Of a stretch of DNA of 64,000 nucleotides, positions 30,301-38,522 are shown one piece after another. The position numbers and the translations under genes are program-made. The stretch is from the NCBI RefSeq assembly GCF_014695915.1, contig NZ_JACJPF010000070.1:1-64000 (forward strand), given 5' to 3'. This DNA is from Trichocoleus sp. FACHB-40 (GTDB lineage: Bacteria; Cyanobacteriota; Cyanobacteriia; Cyanobacteriales; FACHB-T130). How positions within the stretch are numbered: the stretch's first letter is position 1; each line of letters opens with the position of its first letter. The notes under the pieces are model-generated. The model had not been told where the DNA came from, did no database searches, and worked only from the letters and a program-made list of their open reading frames with translations.

Positions 30301-31799
30301 AAGTTACCGCCTGGAAGCGTGCCAAGGTTTGTAATAGAGTAGGAGCTTGAGCCGAAGTTGGGCGGATTTTCCAGATTGGTAACGCCTGCTCTTAAAATTA
30401 AGGCGGGAGTGCTGCTCAAAATGGGAATGTCTGGGTCTTGACCAACAATGAGTGATGTATCTGCTCCCGTAATGACAATATTGCCAGCTGTGATATTGCC
30501 TTTTGCCTCTATTTTCAGCGAAACTCCCGTATAATCGCCAAAGTTAACATCTCCCACTGAGCTAATAATCGGGTCATAGAGACTGACAAATTTTCCAGGG
30601 TTTCCCAGCGTGTTGCGAATCGAAAAGTCGCCGCCACTGCTAAAGTGACCATCCCCAGAAATATTGCCATCGCTAACTAAACTGAGATTTCCACCACTGG
30701 TAAAGGGCGTTTTTGGGTGATTGAGCGCCAGAATATCGATGCTTTGATTGCCTTGAATGTATAAATTACCTCCGGCTTGGGCAACAAAGCTTTTTTCCAC
30801 GCTGTCCCGGACTCGCACTGTCTCTGTGGCTTGCAGTTTCAAGTTTCCAGTAGTGTAGAGTTGACTTTCTACTAGCGTCAAATCGCGTGCCGAGAGTGTC
30901 GCTGCTCCCGCCGTCACCTCCCGCGCTACCACATCTCCATCTGCTACTGGCAACCCAGATCCGGTTAATTGTATGCGATCGCTATTAACTGTTATTCCAG
31001 TCGCATTCCTCAATTTCCCGCCTGTCAATAACTGGGGAAGAGAGAGGGGTTGAATATTTCCAGTCCCTAGTCCCCCGTCCCCAGTCCCCACCTCTATACT
31101 CAGCAGATTTCCCGGCTGACTCACGCGCACCGTACTCTCACCCGGCACCGCCGCCACGATAATATTACCCCCAGGAGCAACCAGTTTTCCTGTACTGATC
31201 ACAGTGCCGCCTAACAAAGTTAAATTTTGTCCTGCGCCAACTGCTAAAGAACCTGCATTAATAATTGCCCCCGGCTGATTTATCGTAAAGGCAAAGCTGG
31301 TGGGATTGCCTACTAGAGCCGCATAATTATTTGTACCAATAGCACTAAACCAATTTTGATTAAAACCAATACCGTTGGCGGTGGTAGCGGTGAAGTCACC
31401 CGGTACGTTAAGAATAGCTTTTGGGCCAAAGATGATGCCCGATGGGTTGAGCAAAAATAGGTTCGAGTTGCCACCAGTAACCTGAATTAAACCGTTAATT
31501 ATTGAGGCTTTACCTCCAGTTACACGGGAGAGTATGTTCTCAATATTTGGGTTAGAAAGAAAGTTAGCTATTTCATTAGAGCGGATACCAAATTCGGTGA
31601 AACTATGAAAGAGATTTACTCCATCTCCAGATAGATTTCCGCCGCTAATGTTGATAATATTACCGTTAGGGGTGATGACGGTAGCGGTGCCGTCAGCAGC
31701 TGGGATAATAGATTGCGATCGCGCTGGTTGTTGACCAATAGCTCCGACCAAAGAAAGTGCTGCCAGTAACCGAAGAACTTTTTGCATAAGCGATCGCAT
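27366..31799 (-). CDS. TPS-exported HAF-repeat CHAT (caspase-like) protein
   Basis: This is a 1477-residue exported protein with an unusual mix of domains. A signal peptide (MQKVLRLLAALSLVGAIG) precedes a filamentous-hemagglutinin-type TPS domain to about 165, with NLFLLNPSGIIFGP. Beta-helix-like sequence follows. Residues about 485-793 hold seven HAF repeats (NLGTLPG ... AINNNGQVVG) of 40-46 residues, more beta-helix follows, and a Pro-rich linker (PNQPPSNPNQ, about 983-1020) leads to a C-terminal CHAT domain. The CHAT dyad is visible as HLATHAEF (His1320) and LSACRTAL (Cys1362). No TpsB outer-membrane partner is adjacent. The start is 31799 or 31787. CHAT proteases are caspase relatives; the target here is unknown. 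Confidence 0.88.
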   Translation of the reverse strand: MRSLMQKVLRLLAALSLVGAIGQQPARSQSIIPAADGTATVITPNGNIINISGGNLSGDGVNLFHSFTEFGIRSNEIANFLSNPNIENILSRVTGGKASIINGLIQVTGGNSNLFLLNPSGIIFGPKAILNVPGDFTATTANGIGFNQNWFSAIGTNNYAALVGNPTSFAFTINQPGAIINAGSLAVGAGQNLTLLGGTVISTGKLVAPGGNIIVAAVPGESTVRVSQPGNLLSIEVGTGDGGLGTGNIQPLSLPQLLTGGKLRNATGITVNSDRIQLTGSGLPVADGDVVAREVTAGAATLSARDLTLVESQLYTTGNLKLQATETVRVRDSVEKSFVAQAGGNLYIQGNQSIDILALNHPKTPFTSGGNLSLVSDGNISGDGHFSSGGDFSIRNTLGNPGKFVSLYDPIISSVGDVNFGDYTGVSLKIEAKGNITAGNIVITGADTSLIVGQDPDIPILSSTPALILRAGVTNLENPPNFGSSSYSITNLGTLPGGNLSNASDINNNGQVVGVSNIANGNPTSVVWENGAIQNLGTLPGNDFSSANAINDSGVAVGNSGTFSGNLNAVVWQNGAIQNIGSNSVQANDINNLAQVVGITNLNGNNQAFLWQNGAIQNLGTLPGNDFSSANAINNNGQIVGSSGTVSNGSQAVLWQNGVIQNLGTLPGGNFSNAYSINDAGFAVGDSQAANGNSEAVLWRNGAIALGTLPGDNFSRANDINNIGQVVGSSEGANQNTRAFLWQNGIISDLNNLISPSSGWDFLQTAAAVNDVGQIVGTGFIGGQSRAFLLTPLTSSSVASPGSITVGNIFTPGGPVILSATSDINQLGEINSNGGEISLTTSNGNITAGIINSSSTENGGAVTLKTPNDIQVNYINAQGGVSGTGGRVDITTDNFFRAIATFPDQNAIAASISTVGGLNGNQVTIQHGGGAKGIPFVVGDATVNGTAGAITTGTRLVDNAIAPQRSFASSFTQGNIQIITQNPPLPDPDQPPSDPNQPPSNPNQPPSNPNQPPPNPNQLNEDSAPPQANPISQSAIAYSVPNVEVDAVVAGLENYFTNQVEQYLGTTTDTAPINLAQARNVLQQTETATGVKPALIYVVFVPPLLKPETGENRSNSQLPIPNSQASNYSDQLELVVVTAKGEIVRKRVEASTRGAYATRSQVLKVADDFRNQISSPRNTRSYLAPAQQLHQWLVAPIKEDLQNLGIQNLVFIMDTGLRSLPLAALHDGEKFLVERYSVGLMPSLSLTDTRSSDIKESQILAMGASQFTNLQPLPAVPVELSLITQYLWEGKYFLNEAFTLKNLKAQRQQNPSGIIHLATHAEFKPGEPSKSYIQLWDTQLRLNQLRQLEWNNPPVQLLVLSACRTALGNEQAELGFAGLAVQAGVQSALASLWYVSDEGTLVLMSEFYQQLKKAPIKAEALRQAQIAMLRGELEIKGGQLHTSAGDIPMPPNFANQGDKNFNHPYYWAAFTMIGSPW

Positions 31800-32132
31800 G
31801 ATATTTAAATCTCTGCGCTCCTTGAGACAATTTCAGATGCACTTCAATTGCACTCAAGCACTGTTCTATAGGTTTACGCAGTCACCATATTCTGCTTTTT
31901 TCCTCAGCTTAGGCAATCTATCCTAAGCTCGACTTTATCGATTTACCGAGAAACTGCGATCCCCGAAGTCCAAACCCATGTAGCAGCCCTAAACAATTCC
32001 TGAAGGCGAGATGCCCGACTTCTCTAACAAGTCGGGCATCTGAAGGGCTGGCTCATAACTCGTTTAGGACTGCTATAGCCCTAAACGAGTTAGAAAATTT
32101 TTTGTAGCCCTCTCGTTACGAAAGCGACAGTA
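31800..32132. other. Gap between TPS-CHAT and methyltransferase genes
   Basis: No gene is seen. The gap carries the CHAT gene's upstream region and the second copy of the nested-repeat element (31981-32076). A partial repetition of its outer arm (TAGCCCTAAACGAGTTAG) follows at about 32075-32093. Confidence 0.5.
31981..32076. repeat. Dispersed element with nested inverted repeats, copy 2
   Basis: TAGCAGCCCTAAAC (31981-31994) pairs with GTTTAGGACTGCTA (32062-32075) with one mismatch. Inside, AGATGCCCGACTT (32009-32021) pairs perfectly with 32029-32041. Copy 1 is at 22484-22582. The two copies share about 100-base size and design but differ in many bases, with changes often compensated in the stem. 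Confidence 0.75.
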
Positions 32133-33047
32133 TTACTTTTGTGAGATTACCGTTCGGTGGCGAGGAGTATTGAAAGTAATAGTGGGTACTTTGAATCTTG
32201 CCTCTATTAGCGCCTGTTCAATATCTAAGGCAAAATATTCATCCAGGTAAGGCTCGGTACTCTTGAGCAAGGTCAAGATGTACGGTGGCATCTTGATGTA
32301 AATTTCCGACTTTGGGTTCATATCCATAATTGCCAAATGGCCACCGGGACGCAGTACGCGCCGGGCTTCTCTCAAAATTTGCATTGTTGCCGATTGAGGC
32401 AACTCATGGCACATCAGAAAGATGGAAACTAAATCAAATGACGCCTCTGGCAATCCTGTAGATTCAGCAGCTGCGTGAACCCACTGAATTGATTTCTGAC
32501 GCTGTTGCGATTGGTATTGGGCAACTGCCAGAAAGTAGGGAGACAAGTCTAAACCAGTGATTTTTGCCTGGGGATAGACATCTTGCAGGGCAAAGGTACT
32601 CATCCCGACACTGCACCCCAAGTCTAAAATATCTTGCGGCTGGGTGGAAATTTGGCTAGTGAGAATATCGAAGAAACTTTGGCGGAGTCTAGCATCTCCC
32701 TGGCTACCAGCATCTTTCCAGACACCAGCATGAACGGCATAAGCAGCGACTTCTACCTCCCAAGCAGCCTCCCAGCTTAAATTACCGCTTTCGTAGGCAT
32801 GAAACGATCGCACATAGTATTCTGGGTAAACTAGCTCTGGGTTTTGTACTTTCTCTAACCCAGTTCCCCAGTCGAGTTGGGATAGTTCCTTTACTTGCTT
32901 TGTCCAAGGTACTCCAATTCTCTCGGCGCGTTTAATCATCATAGTTCGCGCCTGATGCTTGGCAAGATTGGCTAACGGCTTGATCGCCAGCAACCCATTC
33001 ACCAAGCGCGAAGATATTCCGGGAGCAGTTTTTACAGCAGTAGTCAT
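32133..33047 (-). CDS. Class I SAM-dependent methyltransferase
   Basis: This cytosolic methyltransferase of 304 residues has a C-terminal two-thirds that is a Rossmann-type SAM domain. DILDLGCSVGMSTFAL is motif I, ITGLDLSPYFL motif II, FDLVSIFLMCHELP the post-II region, and VLRPGGHLAIMDMNP the late motif. The N-terminal 100 residues carry no known signature. The substrate is unknown; a lipid, quinone or small-molecule acceptor would fit this family type. The start ATG at 33047 lies at the edge of a CATTAGTCCCTAGTTATTAGCC-type repeat. Confidence 0.85.
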   Translation of the reverse strand: MTTAVKTAPGISSRLVNGLLAIKPLANLAKHQARTMMIKRAERIGVPWTKQVKELSQLDWGTGLEKVQNPELVYPEYYVRSFHAYESGNLSWEAAWEVEVAAYAVHAGVWKDAGSQGDARLRQSFFDILTSQISTQPQDILDLGCSVGMSTFALQDVYPQAKITGLDLSPYFLAVAQYQSQQRQKSIQWVHAAAESTGLPEASFDLVSIFLMCHELPQSATMQILREARRVLRPGGHLAIMDMNPKSEIYIKMPPYILTLLKSTEPYLDEYFALDIEQALIEARFKVPTITFNTPRHRTVISQK

Positions 33048-33196
33048 TAGTCCCTAGTTATTAGCCATTAGTTATTAGTTTATTGTTTGTTGTCTGTTAG
33101 CGTTGCAACGTTGGAAGGTTGAAACGGTGGCTAGGGATTTTCATTCCAACTTTCCAACTCTTCCCTGACTGCTGACTAATGACCAATAACTATTGA
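33048..33196. repeat. ATTAGCCATTAGTTATTAG-type short repeats
   Basis: The 149-base gap begins and ends with degenerate TTATTAGCCATTAGTTATTAG units and holds GACTAATGACCAATAACTATTGACTAATTC at its right end. They overlap the DUF3352 stop and the methyltransferase start. Related units lie at 10128-10165 and 40232-40300. Confidence 0.55.
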
Positions 33197-34864
33197 CTAA
33201 TTCCCAGTTTTCTGCTTTAGGGCTAGTAACACCTCAATTTCAGCAGTTGTTTTGTCAGACTGAGTAACAGTTAGACCAACACCCCGAATAGAGTTGAGGA
33301 CAGCCGCTGTTTCTGGCGCGATCGCATTCTTTTGGGAAGCAGGTAGCTGGCGATTTACTAGAGACATGGTTTTGTCCATATCTAGGTAAAAGTAGCCTGC
33401 ATTTGGCTTGTGCAACGACGCTGTGGCGGCTTTAAACGATGGGCTATTGTCCAAAGTCTGGCTGGGTTTGGTGGCGATCACATCAGCGATGGGGCCACCG
33501 ATAGCGATGAACATGGTGTTTTCATCTATCCAACCACGTCCCAAAAATGCACCTTGTTGTGGGATCTGCCATTCAGTGACAGCGTTACCTTTAACATTTC
33601 TTTGGGCTACCGTGATTGAGTTGCCTTTAGCAAGTGCATCAAGTTTACTGAAGGTATTTTCAGCGGTTTTGCGATCGCTTGTTTGAAATACCAAAGCTCC
33701 ACCAAAGCCAACTGGCGCTAAAATACCTTGACTAGATGGAATTGCAGCCATAGCAAATTCACCATCCATCCAACCAAAGATATCTTTATCTAGGTCAAGA
33801 TTCAGGCTTTCCTTTAGTTGTAGACGTGTTTGTTCAAATGCTTTCTGGGCTTCGGGATCTTTTTTCGACTGTTCAACTACCGCATCCCAAGTACGGCTGA
33901 TACCGCCGCCGCTGATTAAGGCAATAGTATCAGCAGGAAATTGAGACACCACATTGCCAGCATTGGGTTTATACTCTGCTTGCACAACGGCTGTCGGGTC
34001 TATCTTACCAATCGCCTTCATGCGTATACCCGCATTATCGACCCCAACACCGATAACCATTGACTTCAATGCTTTTAGCTGCTTTATTGTTTCTGGAGGT
34101 AATGGCGTTGCATTAGGATTGGTTGCCAACAATTCCTCTACCATATTGCCGTAGTCAGGCACATAGAATTGAGCCAAGGAGTGTTGTACGTTTGTACTCT
34201 TCGAGAGAAGATTGGCTGAACCTTCTTTACCAGCAAATGAAGGCTGACCTTTGAAGGTATCAATCGCTAATTCTACAGTTTTTCTTTGGTCAGACAACAC
34301 TAAATGGTTATTTAAAACCGCTGTATAAGTTTTGCTAGTTTTCCCTGGGTCTTCGGTTATTTTGATACCTTTGTAGTCAATTTCCTTGCTTTCAGCTTTT
34401 TTCACTTTCTTGGCGAAATTCAAGGCGCTAATTTTATCCTTGATACCGACAACCATCAAAACATTCGGTTCCTGTGTGGATTGTGGCGTAGCTTGTACAG
34501 GTTTTACTGGAGACGATGGCAGCACAGCAAACATCACGCTACCTAACCAAGGCTTAATGTCTTTCTCATAAGAGACGTTGGATTCAGTCAACATATCTTT
34601 GTTGAAATTGTTTAAACCTTTGGCAACTAACTTTTGGGCTTCCGGGGTGCCGAACTGTTCCAATTGCGCCCAAGCTTTCGGATCTGTGGAGACAAAACCT
34701 GCCATTAATGCTTCATCTGGCACCACTTTGGCACTCCCCAGAGGACTCGTTGCGTCGCCACCCAAACCACCTTTGAGGTAAAGATAGCCACCTACGCCAC
34801 CTGCAATTAAAACGGCAGTACCAACAACAATAGGAACTAAACGATTTGGTTTTGTTTCAGACAT
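33197..34864 (-). CDS. DUF3352 membrane-anchored protein
   Basis: This is a 555-residue protein with one N-terminal membrane helix (about residues 10-30, PIVVGTAVLIAGGVGGYLYL) and a long soluble domain that probably faces the periplasm or lumen. It shows the cyanobacterial DUF3352 pattern: VPDEALMAGFVSTD after the helix, WLGSVMFAVLP, a central FPADTIALISGGG and a late FKAATASLHKPNAGYFYLDMD. The function is unknown. The ATG at 34864 is clear. It is probably transcribed ahead of the methyltransferase, with 149 bases between. Confidence 0.8.
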   Translation of the reverse strand: MSETKPNRLVPIVVGTAVLIAGGVGGYLYLKGGLGGDATSPLGSAKVVPDEALMAGFVSTDPKAWAQLEQFGTPEAQKLVAKGLNNFNKDMLTESNVSYEKDIKPWLGSVMFAVLPSSPVKPVQATPQSTQEPNVLMVVGIKDKISALNFAKKVKKAESKEIDYKGIKITEDPGKTSKTYTAVLNNHLVLSDQRKTVELAIDTFKGQPSFAGKEGSANLLSKSTNVQHSLAQFYVPDYGNMVEELLATNPNATPLPPETIKQLKALKSMVIGVGVDNAGIRMKAIGKIDPTAVVQAEYKPNAGNVVSQFPADTIALISGGGISRTWDAVVEQSKKDPEAQKAFEQTRLQLKESLNLDLDKDIFGWMDGEFAMAAIPSSQGILAPVGFGGALVFQTSDRKTAENTFSKLDALAKGNSITVAQRNVKGNAVTEWQIPQQGAFLGRGWIDENTMFIAIGGPIADVIATKPSQTLDNSPSFKAATASLHKPNAGYFYLDMDKTMSLVNRQLPASQKNAIAPETAAVLNSIRGVGLTVTQSDKTTAEIEVLLALKQKTGN

Positions 34865-35434
34865 TTTAATTCTTCCTCGGTTTATTTCTTCTTTGATTGT
34901 CGTCGCTGCTGCCAGTGATGGTATTGGGATATTTTCATTTCCATTCTTTGGCAGCCCAATTGGTAATTTTACTTATGCAGTATTTCCCATTAAATTATTT
35001 TTTATGGGAGTGTCATAGGGCTACTTCAATGCGATTAGAAGAAACTCCGCAAATGGAATTATTAAGTTTAAATAAAATCAGAGGAGCGGGGGTAAATTGC
35101 CATTGTTAATTGGAATAGAAGTCAAGACAGTTGAGTTGCGTGCGATTTCACGAGGCGAACCCCCAACCTCCGATAAATTGGAGAGGATTGAGCAATGTGG
35201 AGATACGGTTAAATATCCTTTTTAAGAGAGGCTCCAAGCAATAAAATTGCTTAAAAAGTGGAGTAAAAGCAATTCTATCGCTGAAAAAGCAGGTCAATGA
35301 TGAAAAATCCCCTGTAGTGCATGGAATCCTAAGTACAATCGCGGGAAAGGCGCTAATGTGGAAAATATACTTCAATGGCTTTGTTTAAGGGGTTGTAGCC
35401 ATACCCCTATTGTCTCAAGGGCGCGATCGCGAAC
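34865..35434. other. Divergent gap upstream of DUF3352 and M1 aminopeptidase
   Basis: In these 570 bases I see no convincing gene; short frames of 70-75 codons occur on both strands but lack ribosome sites and family resemblance. A small hairpin, AAGCAAT-AAA-ATTGCTT, lies at 35236-35252. A HIP1-type GCGATCGC at 35423-35430 overlaps the leader of the aminopeptidase. Confidence 0.5.
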
Positions 35435-38056
35435 ATGAATTTCCAGCTTAGTTTTGATTCCGACAATACACGTCATAAATCCTTTGAGTTACCGGGTGCT
35501 AGACCCCACTACAACCCAGACCGACCCGGACAAGTCGAACATATTTTTCTGGATTTAGCCCTCGACATTCCCAATCAAAGCGTCGTCGGCACTTGCACCA
35601 TCACATTATCCCCTGTGCGGAGTGGGATTGACCGTTTGACTTTGGATGCCGTTAACCTAAATATTCATTCAGTGGAGGTTGACGAATCGCCGCAAACGTT
35701 TGACTATGATGGCAACGAGCTGCATATTCAGATGCAGACACCTACGGAAATGGGAAAATCGGTAAAGGTAGCGATCGCTTACTCGGTCGAAAAACCCCAA
35801 CGCGGCATCTACTTCATCACCCCCAACAAACATTATCCCCACAAACCGACGCAAGTCTGGACGCAAGGAGAAGATGAAGACTCCCGCTTCTGGTTCCCCT
35901 GCTTTGATTATCCGGGACAGTTGGCAACTTCAGAAATTCGCGTCAAAATTCCCAAACCTCTGATCGCTATTTCCAATGGAGAATTGATCGAAACAAAGGA
36001 AGATGGCGATCGCAAAATTTACCACTGGTTACAGCAGCAAGTTCATCCCTCCTACTTGATCACTTTAGCTGTAGGTGACTTTGCGGAAATTAAGGATGAA
36101 TGGAACGGCAAACCTGTAACATATTATGTTGAGAAAAATCGCGAACAAGATGCCCGCCGCAGCATGGGCAAAACTCCCCGGATGATTGAATTTTTCAGCG
36201 AAAAATTTGGCTATCCCTACCCTTTTCCTAAATACGCCCAAGTCTGCGTTGATGACTTCATTTTTGGCGGTATGGAGAACACTTCTACCACCCTGCTAAC
36301 TGACCGCTGCTTGTTAGACGAACGGGCATCTTTAGATAATCGCCTTACTGAAAGTTTAGTTGCTCACGAACTCGCTCACCAGTGGTTCGGGGATTTAGTT
36401 GTTATCAAGCACTGGTCTCATGCTTGGATTAAAGAAGGCATGGCATCTTATTCAGAAGTGCTGTGGACAGACGAAGAATATGGAGCGCAAGATGCAGCTT
36501 ATTATCTATTAAATGAAGCTCGTAGCTACATTTCAGAAGATAGCAGCCGCTACCGTCGTCCAATTGTAACTCATGTTTACCGGGAAGCAATTGAACTGTA
36601 CGACAGGCACCTTTACGAAAAAGGCGCTTGCGTTTATCACATGATTCGGACAGAGCTGGGAGACGAGCTATTTTTCAAAGCAATTCATACGTTTGTTCAG
36701 GATAACGCCCACCAAACAGTCGAAACAGTTGACTTGCTAAGAGCAATTGAAAAAGCTACCGGACGCAACTTATTATTCCTATTCGACCAGTACGTATATC
36801 GCGGCGGTCATCCAGATTTTAAGGTTGCGTATGTTTGGGATGCTGACAGCAAGCTGGCAAAAATTACGGTGACGCAAACTCAAGCTGCAAGTGATAATAA
36901 CGGCAGTAAGAGTGAGCTGTTTGACTTAAAAATTCCGATTGCCTTCGGTTATAGTCAGCAACAGGAAACTGACCCCGATAAGCAAAATCCAAAATCAAAG
37001 ATTTTCAAGGTTCGGGTAAATGAGCGGGAACAAAGTTTTTACTTCCCCTTAGAAGAGAAACCCGAATATGTAAGCTTTGATGTAGGAAATAATTTCCTGA
37101 AAACTGTATCTTTAGAGTACCCAGTTGCCGAACTCAAAGCACAACTGCAATTCGATCCCGATCCGGTTTCTCGCATTTACGCTGCTGAGGCGTTGGCAAA
37201 AAAAGGTGGATTAGAGGTGGTAAAAGCTCTTGCTGCTGCTTTGCAGAATGACTCTTGCTGGGGAGTTCGGGCGGAAGTTGCCAAACAACTCTCTGAAGTT
37301 AAACTCGATCAGTCGTTTGATGCTTTAGTTGTCGGGTTGCAAGATAAAGAGGCTTTAGTACGTCGTGCAGTGGTGCAAGCACTAGCTCAAATCAAGACGC
37401 AAGAAAGCTATAAAGCACTGAAACCACTGGTGGATAAAGGAGATGCCAGCTACTATGTGGAAGCTGCCGCAGCTAACGCGATCGCGGGAATTGGGGCAGC
37501 ACACTTGGACGAAAAGCCCAAGCAAGAGAAGAAGGTACTGAAGCTGCTGCACTGGGTACTCAAGGAAAAAGCTGGTTGGAATGAGGTTGTTAGGACGGGC
37601 GCGATCGCAGGTTTATCTCAACTCAAAACTTCACCAGAAGCTTTGGATCTGATTTTAGAATATACCGCGTCCGGAGTTCCGCAGGCTTTGCGCCTTGCAG
37701 CCATTCGCGCACTAGGAGGCATTTCTACAGGTCAGAATAATGTCAACCTGGAACGGATTCTAGAGCAATTAAGCGAACTTTCTAAAGAAACGTTTTTCTT
37801 AACGCAAGTTTCAGTTGCTATAGCACTGGGACAGATGGAGACTCCGAAAGCGATCGCGATTTTACAAAGTCTTGCCGATCAAACTCCCGATGGGCGAGTT
37901 CGTCGTATCGCCGAGGAAGCAGTTGAACGGGTGCAAAAAAACGTTGGTTCCGATCAAGCTATCAAACAATTGCGAGAGGAACTCGATCAGTTGAAAAAGC
38001 AAAATCAGGAACTAAAAAGTCGCATGGAAAACCTAGAAGCCAAGTCCAGCACCTAG
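35435..38056 (+). CDS. M1-family aminopeptidase with C-terminal HEAT repeats
   Basis: This zinc aminopeptidase of 873 residues lacks a signal peptide and is probably cytosolic. The N-terminal beta domain is followed by the catalytic domain with FGGMENTST (about 279) and VAHELAHQWFGD (about 309), where His-Glu-x-x-His binds zinc. The third ligand Glu is expected in WIKEGMASYSE. From about 575 to 840 HEAT/PBS-lyase-like alpha repeats appear (DPVSRIYAAEALAKKGG, DSCWGVRAEVAKQL). The end (about 840-873) is a coiled coil. This HEAT-bearing variant is common in cyanobacteria. Residues near 516-525 (DPDKQNPKSKIFK) derive from an AATCCAAAATC-type repeat. Confidence 0.93.
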   Translation: MNFQLSFDSDNTRHKSFELPGARPHYNPDRPGQVEHIFLDLALDIPNQSVVGTCTITLSPVRSGIDRLTLDAVNLNIHSVEVDESPQTFDYDGNELHIQMQTPTEMGKSVKVAIAYSVEKPQRGIYFITPNKHYPHKPTQVWTQGEDEDSRFWFPCFDYPGQLATSEIRVKIPKPLIAISNGELIETKEDGDRKIYHWLQQQVHPSYLITLAVGDFAEIKDEWNGKPVTYYVEKNREQDARRSMGKTPRMIEFFSEKFGYPYPFPKYAQVCVDDFIFGGMENTSTTLLTDRCLLDERASLDNRLTESLVAHELAHQWFGDLVVIKHWSHAWIKEGMASYSEVLWTDEEYGAQDAAYYLLNEARSYISEDSSRYRRPIVTHVYREAIELYDRHLYEKGACVYHMIRTELGDELFFKAIHTFVQDNAHQTVETVDLLRAIEKATGRNLLFLFDQYVYRGGHPDFKVAYVWDADSKLAKITVTQTQAASDNNGSKSELFDLKIPIAFGYSQQQETDPDKQNPKSKIFKVRVNEREQSFYFPLEEKPEYVSFDVGNNFLKTVSLEYPVAELKAQLQFDPDPVSRIYAAEALAKKGGLEVVKALAAALQNDSCWGVRAEVAKQLSEVKLDQSFDALVVGLQDKEALVRRAVVQALAQIKTQESYKALKPLVDKGDASYYVEAAAANAIAGIGAAHLDEKPKQEKKVLKLLHWVLKEKAGWNEVVRTGAIAGLSQLKTSPEALDLILEYTASGVPQALRLAAIRALGGISTGQNNVNLERILEQLSELSKETFFLTQVSVAIALGQMETPKAIAILQSLADQTPDGRVRRIAEEAVERVQKNVGSDQAIKQLREELDQLKKQNQELKSRMENLEAKSST

Positions 38057-38522
38057 TCAGAAGCCCGAACGTGTTGATCCCTCCCCATGTTGGGGAGGGT
38101 AAAAATATCTCCTGAATTTCCCCCTTTTGAACAAAAACTTTTTCCCCTGCAATCTTGGAACTGGGAATTGGGGATTGGGAATTGGGAATTGGGAATTGGG
38201 AATTGGGGATTGAGAATTGGGGATTGGGAAAAAGTTTTACCTAGTCCCCAGTCCCCAGTCCCCAGCCCCCAGCCCCCAATCCCTAGTCCCCAGTCCCCAG
38301 CCCCCAGTCCAGAATATTGATCCCCGATGGTGTCTGTATTTTTGTATACTAGAGTTAATAAAACGTTAAAAAACTGGTAAAAAACAATGTATAAAGTTAC
38401 GAGAGATTGCGGAAGGAATCTCTAGAAATAAGTGTTATTTGATTGATCAAGTTAAAAAGTGGCTTTACTACTACCAAGCCGCTACTTACTAATAAGTTTT
38501 GTTTTGAGAGGCAGACACAAGC
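38057..38522. repeat. GGGAATTG/CCCCAGT tandem-repeat tract and gene-free gap
   Basis: A hairpin CCCTCCCC-ATGTT-GGGGAGGG (38079-38099) follows the aminopeptidase. From 38158 to 38311 comes a tract of GGGAATTG and GGGGATTG heptamer-octamer units switching into CCCCAGT, CCCCAGC and CCCCAATC units. The two halves are roughly complementary and could fold into one long hairpin. The remaining bases to 38522 are AT-rich and should hold the promoter of the UbiB-like gene. Confidence 0.85.

Noticed and set aside
35148-35375. A 75-codon minus-strand frame upstream of the M1 aminopeptidase
   Set aside because: It has no ribosome site and no recognisable domain, and it lies in the promoter gap of two divergent genes.
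38158-38311. A CRISPR array
   Set aside because: The units are 7-8 bases, contiguous and without spacers, so this is a short tandem-repeat tract.
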